From the NCBI GenBank assembly GCA_024811115.1, contig JAKOGH010000690.1:372001-436000 (forward strand): 64,000 bases of DNA, given 5' to 3'. The translations under genes were made by a program, and so were the position numbers. The notes below the pieces were generated by a model, which ran no database searches, was not told the origin of the DNA, and saw only the letters and a list, made by a program, of their open reading frames with translations. Positions 39,040 to 50,145 of this stretch are shown piece by piece (the stretch's first letter is position 1; each line of letters starts with the position of its first letter). The stretch comes from Terana coerulea (taxonomy: Eukaryota > Basidiomycota > Agaricomycetes > Polyporales > Phanerochaetaceae).

Positions 39040-42000
39040 ATGTCTCTCACAAAAAGGACGAGGAGAGCGGCCTCAGCACGTATTACAACAACAAGACTAC
39101 TGTAATACAGGAGGCCCGCGTCTTCAATGACTCGCCCATCAGCCCCAGAAAGTGCAGGGCACTGCTCACTCGAATAGTGTACCTGCTCTATGTCGGCGAG
39201 ACGTTCACGACCCAGAGGCTACGACGCTGTTCTTCGGCACGACGAAGCTGTTCCAGCACAAGGATGTGAGTGGAATGGGTTGGGGACGGTTTAAAAAGAA
39301 CTAACGCGAGCGAACGGTAGAGTGCACTTCGTCAAATGGTATACCTCGCAATCAAGGAACTGGCGACCACCGCGGAGGATGTGATTATGGTCACTAGCAG
39401 TATTATGAAGGATATGCAGCCCAACTCCGAGGTCATCTACCGGCCCAATGCCATCCGTGCCCTTTGTCGAATCATAGACGTGCGTCCCTTGCATCTACTT
39501 GCTCACGCGTACCTAACGCTTTCGGCCAGCCTTCTATGGCGCAAGGTGTCGAGCGGTTCTTCAAGGCTGCCATCGTGGACAAGAACTCCTCCATCTCCTC
39601 CGCGGCGCTCGTCTCGGCATACCACTTGTTCCCCAACGCCAAGGATGTCGTGAAGCGTTGGGTTAACGAAGCCCAGGAAGCCGTCAACGCGAAGTCGTCC
39701 TCTTCGTTCTTTGGCGGTACTGGCGGCGGCAGTGGCTCGTACCTCGGCTGGGGCAGCTCCTCGACGCAGGCTGCAAGTGGATACCAGGCCATTCCCTCGA
39801 CAAGCTACATCACCCAGTATCATGCCCTCGGCCTGCTCTACCTCATTCGCCAGCAGGATCGGATGGCCGTGACCAAGATGATTCAGCAGCTTGGTGGTGG
39901 AAAGACTGGCTCTGGCACGGTGTTGAAGAACCCGATGGCACTGTGCATGCTCATCCGGTACGCGGCCAAGGTCATGGAGGAGGACCCCAAGTAAGCGCGA
40001 AGCCTCGTTCCTTGTGGTGGTGTCTGACTTAGAATCAAGCGTCCAACGCCAAATGCTTGACCTGATCGAGGGTTGGCTTCGGCACAAGAGCGATATGGTC
40101 AACCTGGAAGCGGCCCGTGTCATCTGCGAAATGAGGAACGTGTCGACCGCTCAGCTGCAGAAGCCCATCGCGGGTGAGATAGGTCTATGAGGGATGCATC
40201 CCGTTAGGTGCTAACCTTTGACTATTCTAGTTTTGCAGCTTTTCCTGTCATCACCGAAGTCCTCACTTCGATTCGCTGCCACCCGTACTCTTGCTTCGCT
40301 GGCTTTGATCCACCCCACCGCTGTCGCGACCTGCAACCTTGAGCTGGAGCAGCTCATCACTGACGCTAACCGTAGCGTTGCTACCTACGCCATCACAACA
40401 CTGCTCAAGGTCAGTTTACGCACGTGCTCTACATTTGTGAGATATTCACGGTTCATTATATGCACACAGACGGGCAACGAGGCTTCAGTCGACCGACTGA
40501 TGAAGCAAATTACAGGGTTCATGAGCGAGATCAGCGACGAGTTCAAGGTCATCATTGTCGACGCCATCCGGTCCCTCTGCCTCAAATTCCCCGGTAAACA
40601 TGCCTCCATGCTCTCCTTCCTGTCCGGTGTTCTCCGCGACGAGGGCGGGTACGACTTCAAGCGGGCCGTCGTCGAAGCCATGTTCGACATGATCAAGTTC
40701 ATCGGCGACTGCAAGGAGCAGGCGCTGTCGCACCTCTGCGAGTTCATCGAGGACTGCGAGTTCACGAAGCTCTCGGTGCGCATCCTGCACCTGCTCGGCG
40801 TCGAGGGCCCCAAGTCGCCGCAACCGACGAAGTACATCCGGTACATCTACAACCGGGTCGTGCTCGAGAACGCCACCGTGCGCGCCGCGGCGGTCGCGAG
40901 CCTGGCGAAGTTCGGGCCTGAACAGCGTGGACGAGAAGCTGGGCAGCAGCATCAAGGTGTTGCTGAACCGGTGTCTGGATGACGTCGACGACGAAGTGCG
41001 GGACCGTGCGGCGATGTACTTGAAGGTGTACGAAGCTCCCTCCATTAGCTGACGCGTACGTCAAGGAAGGTACGTGTATGCCGCCGTCAGATACGTGACT
41101 TGCACAACTGAAACTTTGCTCAGAGTCCGTGTTCTCGCTTTCTGCCCTTGAGGCCAAGCTCGTCACATACATCAGCGACCCTGCAGCAACAGCGCAACCA
41201 TTCGATGTCTCTTCAATACCGAAGATCAGCAGAGCTCAAGCTGCTAAAGAAGTTGCCCGTATGCGTATTCTCTCAAAGGCAGAATATCCTCTGACATGTT
41301 CTGCACAGGTCCAAGCTCCCTCGAGACACTTGGCCAGCCAAGTACCTCAAAGACCGCAACTCCCCCTCCTCCCACCGCCGCAGAGACGCAGTCCGCGTAT
41401 GCAGACCAACTGGCTGACGTCCCAGAGTTTGCGTCGTACGGCTCGGTGCTCAGCAGCAGCACCAAGCCGGCGCAGCTCACCAGAAAGTGAAACGGAATAC
41501 CGGGTGTCCGTCGTGAAACATATCTTCAAGGAACACATCGTCTTCCAGGTGAGCGACTGTCTTTGGCACAGGGTAATCTCGTGGCTCAATGTGCGATAGT
41601 TCAATGTATCCAACACCATCCCCGATACCGTGCTAGAGCAAGTCTCTGTGGTCATGCAGCCCGCTGGCGAGGTTGCGTTGACAGAAGATTTCCTCATGCC
41701 CGTCCCCAGCCTGTCATCCGCCAAACTCACCCGGGATCGTCTACTGGTCGTTCACGCGCGACACGCCAGAAGAGTACCCGATTGGCTCCTTCACCTGTCT
41801 CCTCAAGTTCGTCAGCAAAGAGGTGGACCCGTCGACGGGCGAGCCAGAAGAGGAAGGTTACGAGGACGAGTACCAGCTGGAGGACACCGAGCTCGCGGCG
41901 TCGGACTACGTCGTGCCGACGTACGTCACCTTCGCGTCCGAGTGGGACCGCCTGCGCGAGGGCGCGACGGTGACCGAGACGTTCTCCCTGCCCGCGATGG

Positions 42001-42309
42001 AGTCCCTGAAAGGTGCGGCAGTTTCCGCACTTACCGTTATGCCGGCCGCTCGCTGACACAGTCCTTCCCCAGCGGCGTGCGACTCGATCATCGAGATATT
42101 GAACATGCAGCCCCTCGGTGGGAGCGAGGACCCACAGTCCCCGTCGGTGCATACGCTGCAGCTCGCGGGCCTCGTCGCGGGCGGCGGCGGCAAGGTGCTC
42201 GTGCGGAGCCGGATGGCGTTCACGAAGGGCCAGGGGCGTCACGCTCGAGCTGGTCGTGCGGGCGGAAAAGCAGGAGTCTGCGAACCTCGTCGTCGCCGCG
42301 ATTGTGTAG
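39040..42309 (+). CDS. SEC21: Coatomer subunit gamma (COPI, Sec21)
   Basis: Gamma-COP is part of the F-subcomplex of the COPI coat, which returns cargo from Golgi to ER. The intended N-terminus is [20 protein letters not shown]. The adaptin-type helical solenoid includes [64 protein letters not shown] and the [20 protein letters not shown] stretch. The appendage domain has [40 protein letters not shown] and a C-terminal [12 protein letters not shown] platform, ending VVAAIV with TAG at 42307. At least six one-base frame breaks are visible: A-run 39051-39055, near 39214-39218, G-run 40914-40916, near 41481, C-run near 41731, and near 42233. All domains are otherwise intact, so I regard this as a functional gene with sequence errors. 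Base composition rises sharply in GC from about 40.6 kb, inside the gene. Confidence 0.9.
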
Positions 42310-42344
42310 ACACCGTCGTAGAGCCCCTGTCTGTCCATAGTACA

Positions 42345-42683
42345 TTATTTTTCACTCGGATATGTTTTGGATTTTGTGGGCGGCGGAACGAGCGGGTGGC
42401 GATCGCCGCGAAGCGTCCGAGTCCGAGGGCGAATCGGCCGCCGGGTATCTGGTCGTCCGATCGCAGGATGCGCTTGAGTTGACTCCGGGCGGTCTGCAGA
42501 CAGCGTCCCCAACGGCGTGATGCTCGTACCACGCACTTTTAGCTTGCCCGCAAAACTGACGACGTGGACGTCGAAACCGCCACCACCACCACCAACACCA
42601 CCACCACCACCACCCACGGCCGCAGCGTGCGAAACGTGGACCCTACCCGCGCCCGCAGCGTCCCTTACCACTAGCACCGTCAC
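42345..42683 (-). CDS. Low-confidence ORF with poly-Gly tract, convergent to SEC21
   Basis: A 112-codon frame contains VLVVRDAAGAGRVHVSHAAA, then a Gly tract encoded by the CCA/TGG microsatellite, then FDVHVVSFAGKLKVRGTSIT. A neighbouring frame reads on with QLKRILRSDDQIPGGRFALG and LGRFAAIATRSFRRPQNP. Together these look more like protein than random sequence, and a one-base error could join them, but I do not recognise the product and the region may simply be the SEC21 3' UTR and the PanK promoter. Confidence 0.2.
   Translation of the reverse strand: MTVLVVRDAAGAGRVHVSHAAAVGGGGGGVGGGGGGFDVHVVSFAGKLKVRGTSITPLGTLSADRPESTQAHPAIGRPDTRRPIRPRTRTLRGDRHPLVPPPTKSKTYPSEK
42578..42619. repeat. (CCA/CAC)n microsatellite
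   Basis: About 40 bp of near-perfect trinucleotide repeat of the ACC/CCA type, interrupted once by an AAC unit. It lies between SEC21 and the pantothenate kinase gene. Confidence 0.8.
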
Positions 42684-42887
42684 ACTGACAGCACAGACAG
42701 GGAGGCCAGGCTATTAGGAGCCTCATCATATTCAACCGCCGCTCTATCTGGCCTCGTCTGTTCGTCTGTGTTTCTTGCGGACCCACCCACCTGCGCCCCT
42801 CGCGCATATTCACCGGCCTTTATTTACATGCGATAATACTATTGCTGTCACTGCAATCAGAAACCGACCCGCGCCGCGCTACATCCG

Positions 42888-44769
42888 ATGTCCATTCCGT
42901 CCCTGCCCACCGCGAAGACGATCCAGGTCGACACGCGGGGTGCGCTCATCCTGGACGAGGAGTCCCCGGAGGTGCGTGTGCACTTGGGCCAGCAGCAGCA
43001 GCAGGCGCGAGACTGACGGATGGAGATGGGCAGACGAGGGACAGCCGGGGGATATACCTGCCCCACTATGTCGAGCCGGTGTCGCACATCGCGGTGGATG
43101 TGAGTCGCATTCTTGCTCCTTTGTGGTGTCTGCACACGCCCGTGACGCAGTATGTGACAGATTGGTGGGTCGCTGGCAAAGGTGGTCTACTTTACACGAT
43201 CGCCAGAGCCGCCAGCGTCGCCGTCGATAGCGGCGACGCGCGGCTCGAGCACGGTCAGCGACGTGTCCACCCCCGGCTCGTCCTCCACGCCCGTCTCCGC
43301 CTCGCCCCCGCGCGACACCCCGCTCTCGGGCTCGCCGCCGCTCGGCCCGCGCATCAACGGCGCGCTGACCCCCGCGATCCTCGACCCGGCGCACCACGGC
43401 GCCGGGCACCCGCCCACCGCGCGCGGGCTCGCCGCGCTCGACCAGCTCGACCCGGGCGTGCTGCGCGGCTCCCTCCTACGCCGCGCGTCGGTGCAGCACT
43501 TTCCCGGCGGGTCGCTCAACTTTGCGCGCTTCGAGACGGAGCGCGTCGACGCGTGCGTGCAGTTCCTCCAGACGCTTATTGAGCGGTCTGCGGTGCTGAA
43601 CGGCGTGGGCATCGCGGAGATGCGGCAGGGCGTGAAGATCATGGCGACGGGCGGCGGCGCGCACCGCTTCCACGAGCTCTTCGGCGCCGCGCTGCAGGTC
43701 GAGGTGCGGCGGGAGGACGAGATGGAGTGCCTCATTGAAGGCCTCAAGTTCTTCACGCTCATCCCGGACGAGGTGTACTACTTCTCGGACGAGCTCATCC
43801 ACGAGCTGTCGCACGCGCCCACTACGCACGGGCCCAAGCCGGTGCAGAATGGCACGGACGGCGTGTACGAGCGGCCGAGCCCCGACCCGCCCAAGTACGC
43901 GGTCTCGTTCGCGTCGCACCCGACGCCGCAGCTGCCGTGCCTGCTCGTGAACATCGGCTCCGGGCGTGCTCGATCATCAAGGTGGACGAGGACGGGTCGT
44001 TTGAGCGGGTGAGCGGCACGAGCCTCGGGGTGGCACGCTCTGGGGCCTGCTCAGCCTGTTGACGCCTGCGACGACGTTCGACGGTGAGTATGCATCTGCT
44101 CACGCAGATCGTGGCAGTTTCGCTCATGATGTGATTTTCTAGAGATGCTGGCGTTGTCAGAGCAGGGCGATAATGCGACGGTGGACATGCTGGTCGGCGA
44201 CATATATGGCCAGGACTACAGCCGGCTGGGCCTCAAGTCGACGATGATCGCGAGCTCGTTTGGCAAGGTGTTTTCAAAGCAGAGCGGCAAGAAGGGCACC
44301 TTTTCTGCGGAGGACATCAGCAAGAGCCTGTTGTATGCGGTGTCCAACAACATCGGCCAGATTGCGTGCGTGCTTCGGTATTCACTTGGGGGTCTCACAC
44401 TGATGATGGCGTGCGCAGATACATGAACGCCGAGAAGTATGGCCTCGACCGGATCTACTTTGGTGGCTGCTTTATTCGCGGTGCGTCCTGCGACGGCGGT
44501 GGATCGTGCGCACAGGGTGCTCACTGCAGCTCTCTCAGGCCACGCAGCGACGATTAGCACTCTGTCGTATGCTATTCGATTCTGGAGCAAGGGCACGAAG
44601 CGTGCATTGTTTCTCCGACACGAGGGCTTCCTGTGAGTCACCGCTGACGCACGCTGGGCTCCCGCACGGGCTAACGTTGTGCGCTGGTTTCTCACCCAGG
44701 GGCGCGATCGGGGCTTGGATTAAGAACTTTGACGAGCAGGACGGCGAGCCGGGGCTGCGACCGATATGA
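42888..44769 (+). CDS. Pantothenate kinase (Fumble/type II, Cab1 homologue)
   Basis: This enzyme phosphorylates pantothenate, the first and controlling step of coenzyme A synthesis. The start at 42888 gives MSIPSLPTAKTIQVDTRGAL; an internal exon holds IYLPHYVEPVSHIAVD, the next begins IGGSLAKVVYFTRSP (nucleotide-binding strand with DIGGSLAK). A Ser/Pro-rich insert of about 90 residues follows. The core reads NFARFETERVDACVQFLQTL, IMATGGGAHRFHELF, DEMECLIEGLKFF, LLVNIGSG, GTSLGGGTLWGLL, SEQGDNATVDMLVGDIYGQD, ASSFGKVFSKQ, YAVSNNIGQIA, RIYFGGCFIRG and ALFLRHEGFLGAIGAWIKNF, all landmark motifs. Frame breaks at 43961-43970 and at the G-run 44027-44030, possibly also at the G-run near 43050, look like one-base errors. 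The insert is longer than in yeast Cab1; whether it is regulatory is unknown. Confidence 0.9.
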
Positions 44770-45844
44770 ACGCCTCTCAGACACACCTCATGGGACCGAC
44801 TGCACAGCAACACTCTATATTTACGGGAAGATCAATCATTTCACGGACGCTGTACCTTATTGACTGCTGGAAACTGCTGCTGCTCAACGCCACGCGGGCT
44901 TCTTGGTTGCTATAGTGCAAGCCTGCCACGTACACCGGGTACATGTATAATCATAATGGACACTTGAAGCATGCTGGACAAGGGTCCAAGGGAACACTGC
45001 AGCTGCGTGAGCCGGGGGCGCCTGTGATCGGGCAAGATGAGCTGTGCGGAAATAAAGCCCACGTCATGCCTGCCTGGGATAGATCAGCCGCAGAGCCGGT
45101 CGTATTCATGCTCCAGTATGTAGGGTCGCTGTGCCGTATGGCTGTCGCCAAAGCCATTTTGTATCGCACCATCCACAGTCGAGTTCCGTAGAAGAACGCT
45201 GAACGGAAAACGGTCTGTACAGGGGGCGGTGCAGGCAGAATTCGAAGCAGCCGCACACGATCTAATGCCGGATTGTCATTACATAGGCGCCCATAAATAT
45301 AAGCAGGTGGTTATGCCGGAAGCGGAAGCTATGCGCTTTCCCACGCGGACTGTCGAGAAAATGTGAGCGCACAGGCACAGGCCATCGCTGCCACCAGCCA
45401 GCCCAGACAGCCCATCACACAACAATCACTACGGCAGCAAGGGCCCATTGCCTATATATCTGCCGCTGATGACCCCCACGGCTGCAGCGCCGCCCCGCTA
45501 GAGCCTGCCTGCCAGTATGCCAATATTCTGGGCAAAATGCGCGATAATGAGCAGAACAGAGTTTCAGCATTCCAAGCGGGCACAGGTCGGTGCGAGGGAG
45601 GGCAGTTGCAAGAAGCGGCCGAAGTCGGGGTTACGGAGAGCTTATGATGTGCAAATTACGGTTGCGTGAGACAATAGACGGATTTGGCAGCTGCAGTTGG
45701 TTATTAGACCTGCTGAAATTTCCCGCTCCCGACCCTGCTGCTGTCAGCTTGGTTCATGCTCCATTTCCCCCCCTGTGTCGTGCTTTCCCTTGAACCACCA
45801 CCACCAGCGCACTCCCGCCCCGCCCCCGCCCTCGTCCCCGCGCC
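44770..45844. other. 1.1-kb intergenic region upstream of homeodomain gene
   Basis: This should contain the promoter of the triple-homeodomain gene. A TATA-like cataaatataagc lies near 45291-45304, about 540 bp before the ATG. No gene recognised. Confidence 0.45.
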
Positions 45845-47709
45845 ATGGCCCCGCCCTACAGTGCATGGACGCCGTCGCCCACGTCGACGCCCGCGCCCTC
45901 AAAAGACCTCCAGCGGCAGCAGCTGCAGCCCTCCTCGTCGGCGTACGCGGACGCCCAGGACAAGCCCAAGAAGCCCCGACACCGCCACTCTGCGTTCCAG
46001 CTGACCGCCCTCAACCGCCTCTACGAGCAGGACGAGCACCCGCCGCTCGAGGACCGGCAGTCGCTCGCAGAGCGGCTCGGCATGTGAGTCCTCGGTTTCT
46101 GTGTTGCTGTTTCAGTAATGGGCGCCTGACGGCGGCCTTGTCCGCGTGCGCAGGGAGGTGAAGACGGTCAATGCGTGGTTCCAGAACAAGCGTGCGTCGA
46201 ACAAGAAGCGGACGAACAAGACGGGGAGTGGCAGCAGCAGCAGCAATGGCCATGGCAGCGGGAGCAGGGAGCTGCAGCGCGAGAGCAGCAGCCACGCCCA
46301 GTGCGAGCTCCCGCCCATCTCTGCGCTCATCGCCTCTGTGTCCGCGCCCCAGCTCGCACCTCGACTACGACGACCTGTCGGACACGGACTCGCTCGGGTT
46401 CTCTGACCGCCTCCCGCCGATACCGCACCACCGCCAGCAGTCGGCGTTCTACGCGGGCAACCCCAGCACCGGCACTTGTTCGACGCGGATGCGGGCATGG
46501 CACGCAAGAATCGGTCGCGTCCGTCCGCGGCGCAGACGGAGGAGCTCCGGAAGCTCTACGATGCGAATGCGCACCCTTCCAAGGAGGAGCGCGAAGAGCT
46601 CGGCGTGCGAATCGGAATGTGCGTATGAGGTTTCGCCTGCTTCATTCCTACTTCCATTCCACGTGGAACTCAATCCCTTTGTTCTCTTCTCATCAGGCGC
46701 TACCAAAGCGTCACTAATTGGTTCCAGAACCAACGCAGCATCGCCAAGAAGCGCAAGGAGGACGACGACGCGCTCGCTGCCGCGCAGAGGATGCACACCT
46801 ACTCGGCCTTCCCGCCGTCGTCGGGCGTCGCGCACCCGTCGCTGTCCGTCCCGCCCGCGAAAGGCCACCCCTCCTGCCCAGTCTACCGTTACCTGCCAGG
46901 GCGCGGCGCTCGCCCAGCACGGCGCCACTATCCATGGACAGCCGTGCTTCGTCACCCCGTCCTGCTCCCTACGGCACAGCCATGATAGAGCGGGCGTCTT
47001 CAGTGAGCGCGTCTTCAACCAGCCGCTCTCGTCGCACGCGGCCCGAGCCGTACCAGCTCGAGGCGCTCAAGAAACTGTTCCACCGGACGGCGACGCCGTC
47101 GATCGAGGAGCGCGGGGCGCGCTCGCGCTCGAGATCAACATGGACGTCGGCAAGGTCACGAACTGGTTCCGGAACCTGCGCCAGACGTCGCGGAAGCGGT
47201 CGCAGCGCGCGTTCGGCGGCGGCGGCGGGTCCGAGGACGAGGACGAGCTGATGTCGGTTGATCAGGACGACTCGCGGAGCGCGTCTCGCGAGGGCTCGCC
47301 GTCGTCGATGGACGAGGAGCGGGATGTGCGTATGGCGCCGGCCGCGCCGCGGCGGTTCCCGTCGCACGACGCGCTCCGCGTGCGGCTCGAGCGCGAGGAG
47401 GCGCAGGGCCGGCTGTACACGCACGCGGCGCACTCGCGCTCGTCGGACATGGCGAGCGAGGAGGACTTCCAGGAGGCGGTCACGCCGTCGCCCGTCTCGT
47501 CGCCGTACCCGTTCGCCGTCGCCGCCGCGGCCGCGCCCCCGCAGCACGCGCAGAAGTACCCCGCCGCGCCGCAGCCGCGGCGCGACATCGCGGTCGCCGT
47601 CGGCGCGCTGTCGTACGCGGAGATGGAGAAGGCGTCGGTGCGGTTTGGGCAGAGCGCGGTGGAGGACGCGCTGCTGCTGCTCAGCTTCCACCACAACGTC
47701 GTGCGGTGA
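45845..47709 (+). CDS. Putative transcription factor with three homeodomains
   Basis: I see three separate 60-residue homeodomains in one transcription unit. HD1 (KPRHRHSAFQLTALNRLYEQ ... VKTVNAWFQNKRASNKKR) spans about 45956-46210. HD2 (KNRSRPSAAQTEELRKLYDA ... YQSVTNWFQNQRSIAKKR) spans about 46500-46760. HD3 (RRTRPEPYQLEALKKLFHRT ... VGKVTNWFRNLRQTSRKR) spans about 47034-47200. Each has the WF(Q/R)N recognition helix and normal 60-residue spacing, so they are non-TALE. HD1 and HD2 are each interrupted by an intron at the same place, splitting the Met codon just before helix 3, while HD3 has none. Low-complexity acidic and Ser-rich linkers join them; the tail ends LLLLSFHHNVVR at 47709. At least four frame shifts (about 46348, 46468, 46865, 47117) break the reading frame, so a pseudogene cannot be excluded, but neighbouring essential genes show the same problem. 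Target genes unknown. Confidence 0.72.
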
Positions 47710-50145
47710 TCGGCAAAAGTACTGTGCGTTGTTTCTCTCCGTGCTGTTCGTTTTGTTCGTCCGTGGTCTGACGTGCGTCCGTGCCTGTCTCGACAGCCCC
47801 GTATAATCCAGTTCTCGACGGACGCCCCCACTTCAGCCCGCAGGTACCCTATCGCCCATGCGCACACACGCATTATGTTTTGCCTTCGGCTTCTCGCGGC
47901 GACGCGCCCGCCGCGCCTGCCATACGTTATGTCCCGCCGCCCCTATGCATATTATCCTTATTCTGTATATCCCGAACGCTGCCCGCCTTTTCCGCGCCCG
48001 CACTGTTTGTTACACACACACACACCCACATTGTACTTACACCTTTGCCGTATTCCGCGCGTGCTGCTGCCGCGCACGTACCCTCCAACTCCATCCCTGC
48101 TTCGTTCGTACGGTATATCGCCCGCCAGCGCGCCTGGCCTGTGTCCGTGCCCCGCACGCCCCGCTTATTTTGCTATCATAGCCGTTCGCACCCATATACC
48201 CCCTACTACTTGCTCGCTTGTTGCCACATACACCATTTTCCAACGTACGTTCCGGCATGTCTCATTGAATGCGCTTGTGCTATTTATCTGGAACTTCTTC
48301 GTATACATACATACTGCGCGCGCTGCACGGCCGCACGCCGCCTGTACTACCCCATGACCGTCGTCGCGATGGCTATAATACTTTTATCTTGTTGTGCTCG
48401 ACGCTTGTTGCCATGGCTGTGCATACCTTGTTCCGGCGTGCACGCACGGGTGGATTTCTGGATTTCTGGATTCCCGCAGATGAAACGACGAGGATGCTTC
48501 TGGGAGGTGTTCTGGTGGGATGCTCTGGACACATGGGCGCCACGGGCTGATTGCCTCGCAGTGCGTGCATTCGCCGATCGGAGGTTGGGGCAAAGGCTGG
48601 AACAGATTCGGGTGCAGGGAAGGGCTGATGGAGATAGATGGCCGGTGCTTGCGATCGTAAACATGCCCACGGCGTGCTTACGCATCGAACGGGGCGGCAG
48701 ACAGACGTATACAGCTGTGCTCAGTCATCCGGGCGTGTACCCCATGGCGGTGCGCGTGCGGTTCTTGCATCTCCTGCTCTGGATGGACGCCGGTGTGGAT
48801 GCCATGGGAGGGCATGAGATGTCGATGGTCTTGTTTGGGTCTTGTTCTGTATGTGCGTCGTGCCATCATGTCCTGGGATTCTATCAGGCAGGCTGTAGCT
48901 GCATCCCATGATGGGCTCCGAGTCGGTGTGCATGCATCCTGATCGCAGCACACACGCAGGTCTGTCCTCGCATCGAGTTCGACGGTGGTCGCAGAGAACG
49001 GCGTCCCTTCAGGTGAGTAGTATATCTGCGCTTGAAAATAGGTCGAGTGAGTCTTGCGTTAGCGTCGTTTCCGATGCAGAAGAAGCGAACGAGCGCACTG
49101 GGCAGCCATCCGAGGCCCCTTATTCACGCACGGCGGCCGCACGACGCTGCAGGACACGGGCCTACCGTTCGCCCCCGCCCTCTAGCACGTGGACCCACGG
49201 CGACGCGCCCTCGCTATGGCGTACCGTCCCCGCGCCTTCGCTGCGACTTGGGCTGACGGAGCACGCAGAACGGGCGGCGCCGCTCAACGCGTATTATTTC
49301 GCCTGAAGAATGCACGGCGGGCAGACGGGGCCTCTTGCTGGTACTGGCGGTGGCGCGCGGATCCGGGGCGTGCACGTCGCCAGCCGCTTACCGTGTCTGG
49401 CGCATTTCGAGGTCGCGCTCAGGCCGTGCCAACAATCGAAGGTCCAGGCAGGCTGGGACTCTCGCGGGCGCAGGCTGTGCGCAATGCGCCGTAAGTTCTT
49501 GTCCGCCCCTCCGCGTTCTGTTATTTTGCGAGCGTGTGTAGGGAGACGTGAGTCGACGTCGCGGCCGCGCTGCCTCTCCTGACGCGCCGTGCGCGTCGTA
49601 GCCCAAGTTGTACCTACTCGCCGTGCGTGCACACTTCGATGACGTGCTTCATGAGGAGCAGGGGCGCGTGAACGAGGATCCCGAGCTCCGAGTCTTGGGG
49701 TCGTTGCGTGCGTCGCGGTCGCTGGGCCGTATGATATCTGTAAGAAAGACGTGTGGAGGACTTCCGGGAAGATTCAAAACTAGTTGTGCATTTACAGTAG
49801 CTGATGCATGATGGGCCTGTACCAGCAGGCTGCAGCAACCAAGCTGAGAGCAAGTTGAAGTGGTGAGTGTATGTAGCAAGTCAGCAAGCAGTGGAGGGAG
49901 CACTGGCAAAAGGAGTCAAAGCGAGATAAGATTAGATCCAGCGACCCCGGCCGATCACTCTCGTCGATCTTCATCCGGCATACCCCACATCTCGTCAGAG
50001 ACTGTCGTCATCACCTACACCTCCTCCTCCACCGCCAGCCATGTATTTCACTCAACATCCCGCCCCCCTCTCGCAGTCGGCTCCTTCACTTTCGCATCTA
50101 CCAGCACTACCACCGCCGTAAACCCCTAAATCCAGGCAGTAAACG
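47710..50145. other. 2.4-kb gene-poor, GC-rich intergenic region
   Basis: Several long but overlapping open frames occur here on both strands (the longest plus-strand one at 47781-48911), as expected by chance in GC-rich DNA. They are rich in Cys, Arg, His and Pro with no recognisable domain. An (AC)n tract lies at about 48013-48025. The last 150 bp before 50146 are pyrimidine-rich and probably the leader of the next gene. Confidence 0.5.

Noticed and set aside
46171..47709. Single 512-codon frame as the homeodomain protein
   Set aside because: It reads HD1 and HD2 in the wrong frame and runs through an intron; only its C-terminal third, starting within HD3, is the real protein.
45845..47709. 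Mating-type A (HD1/HD2) locus
   Set aside because: Agaricomycete matA loci carry a divergent pair of single-homeodomain genes, usually beside the MIP peptidase gene; here one gene has three domains and the neighbours are PanK and a membrane protein.
47781..48911. 376-codon open frame
   Set aside because: No domain, odd Cys/Arg/Pro-rich composition, and several equally long frames overlap it on both strands; expected in GC-rich DNA.
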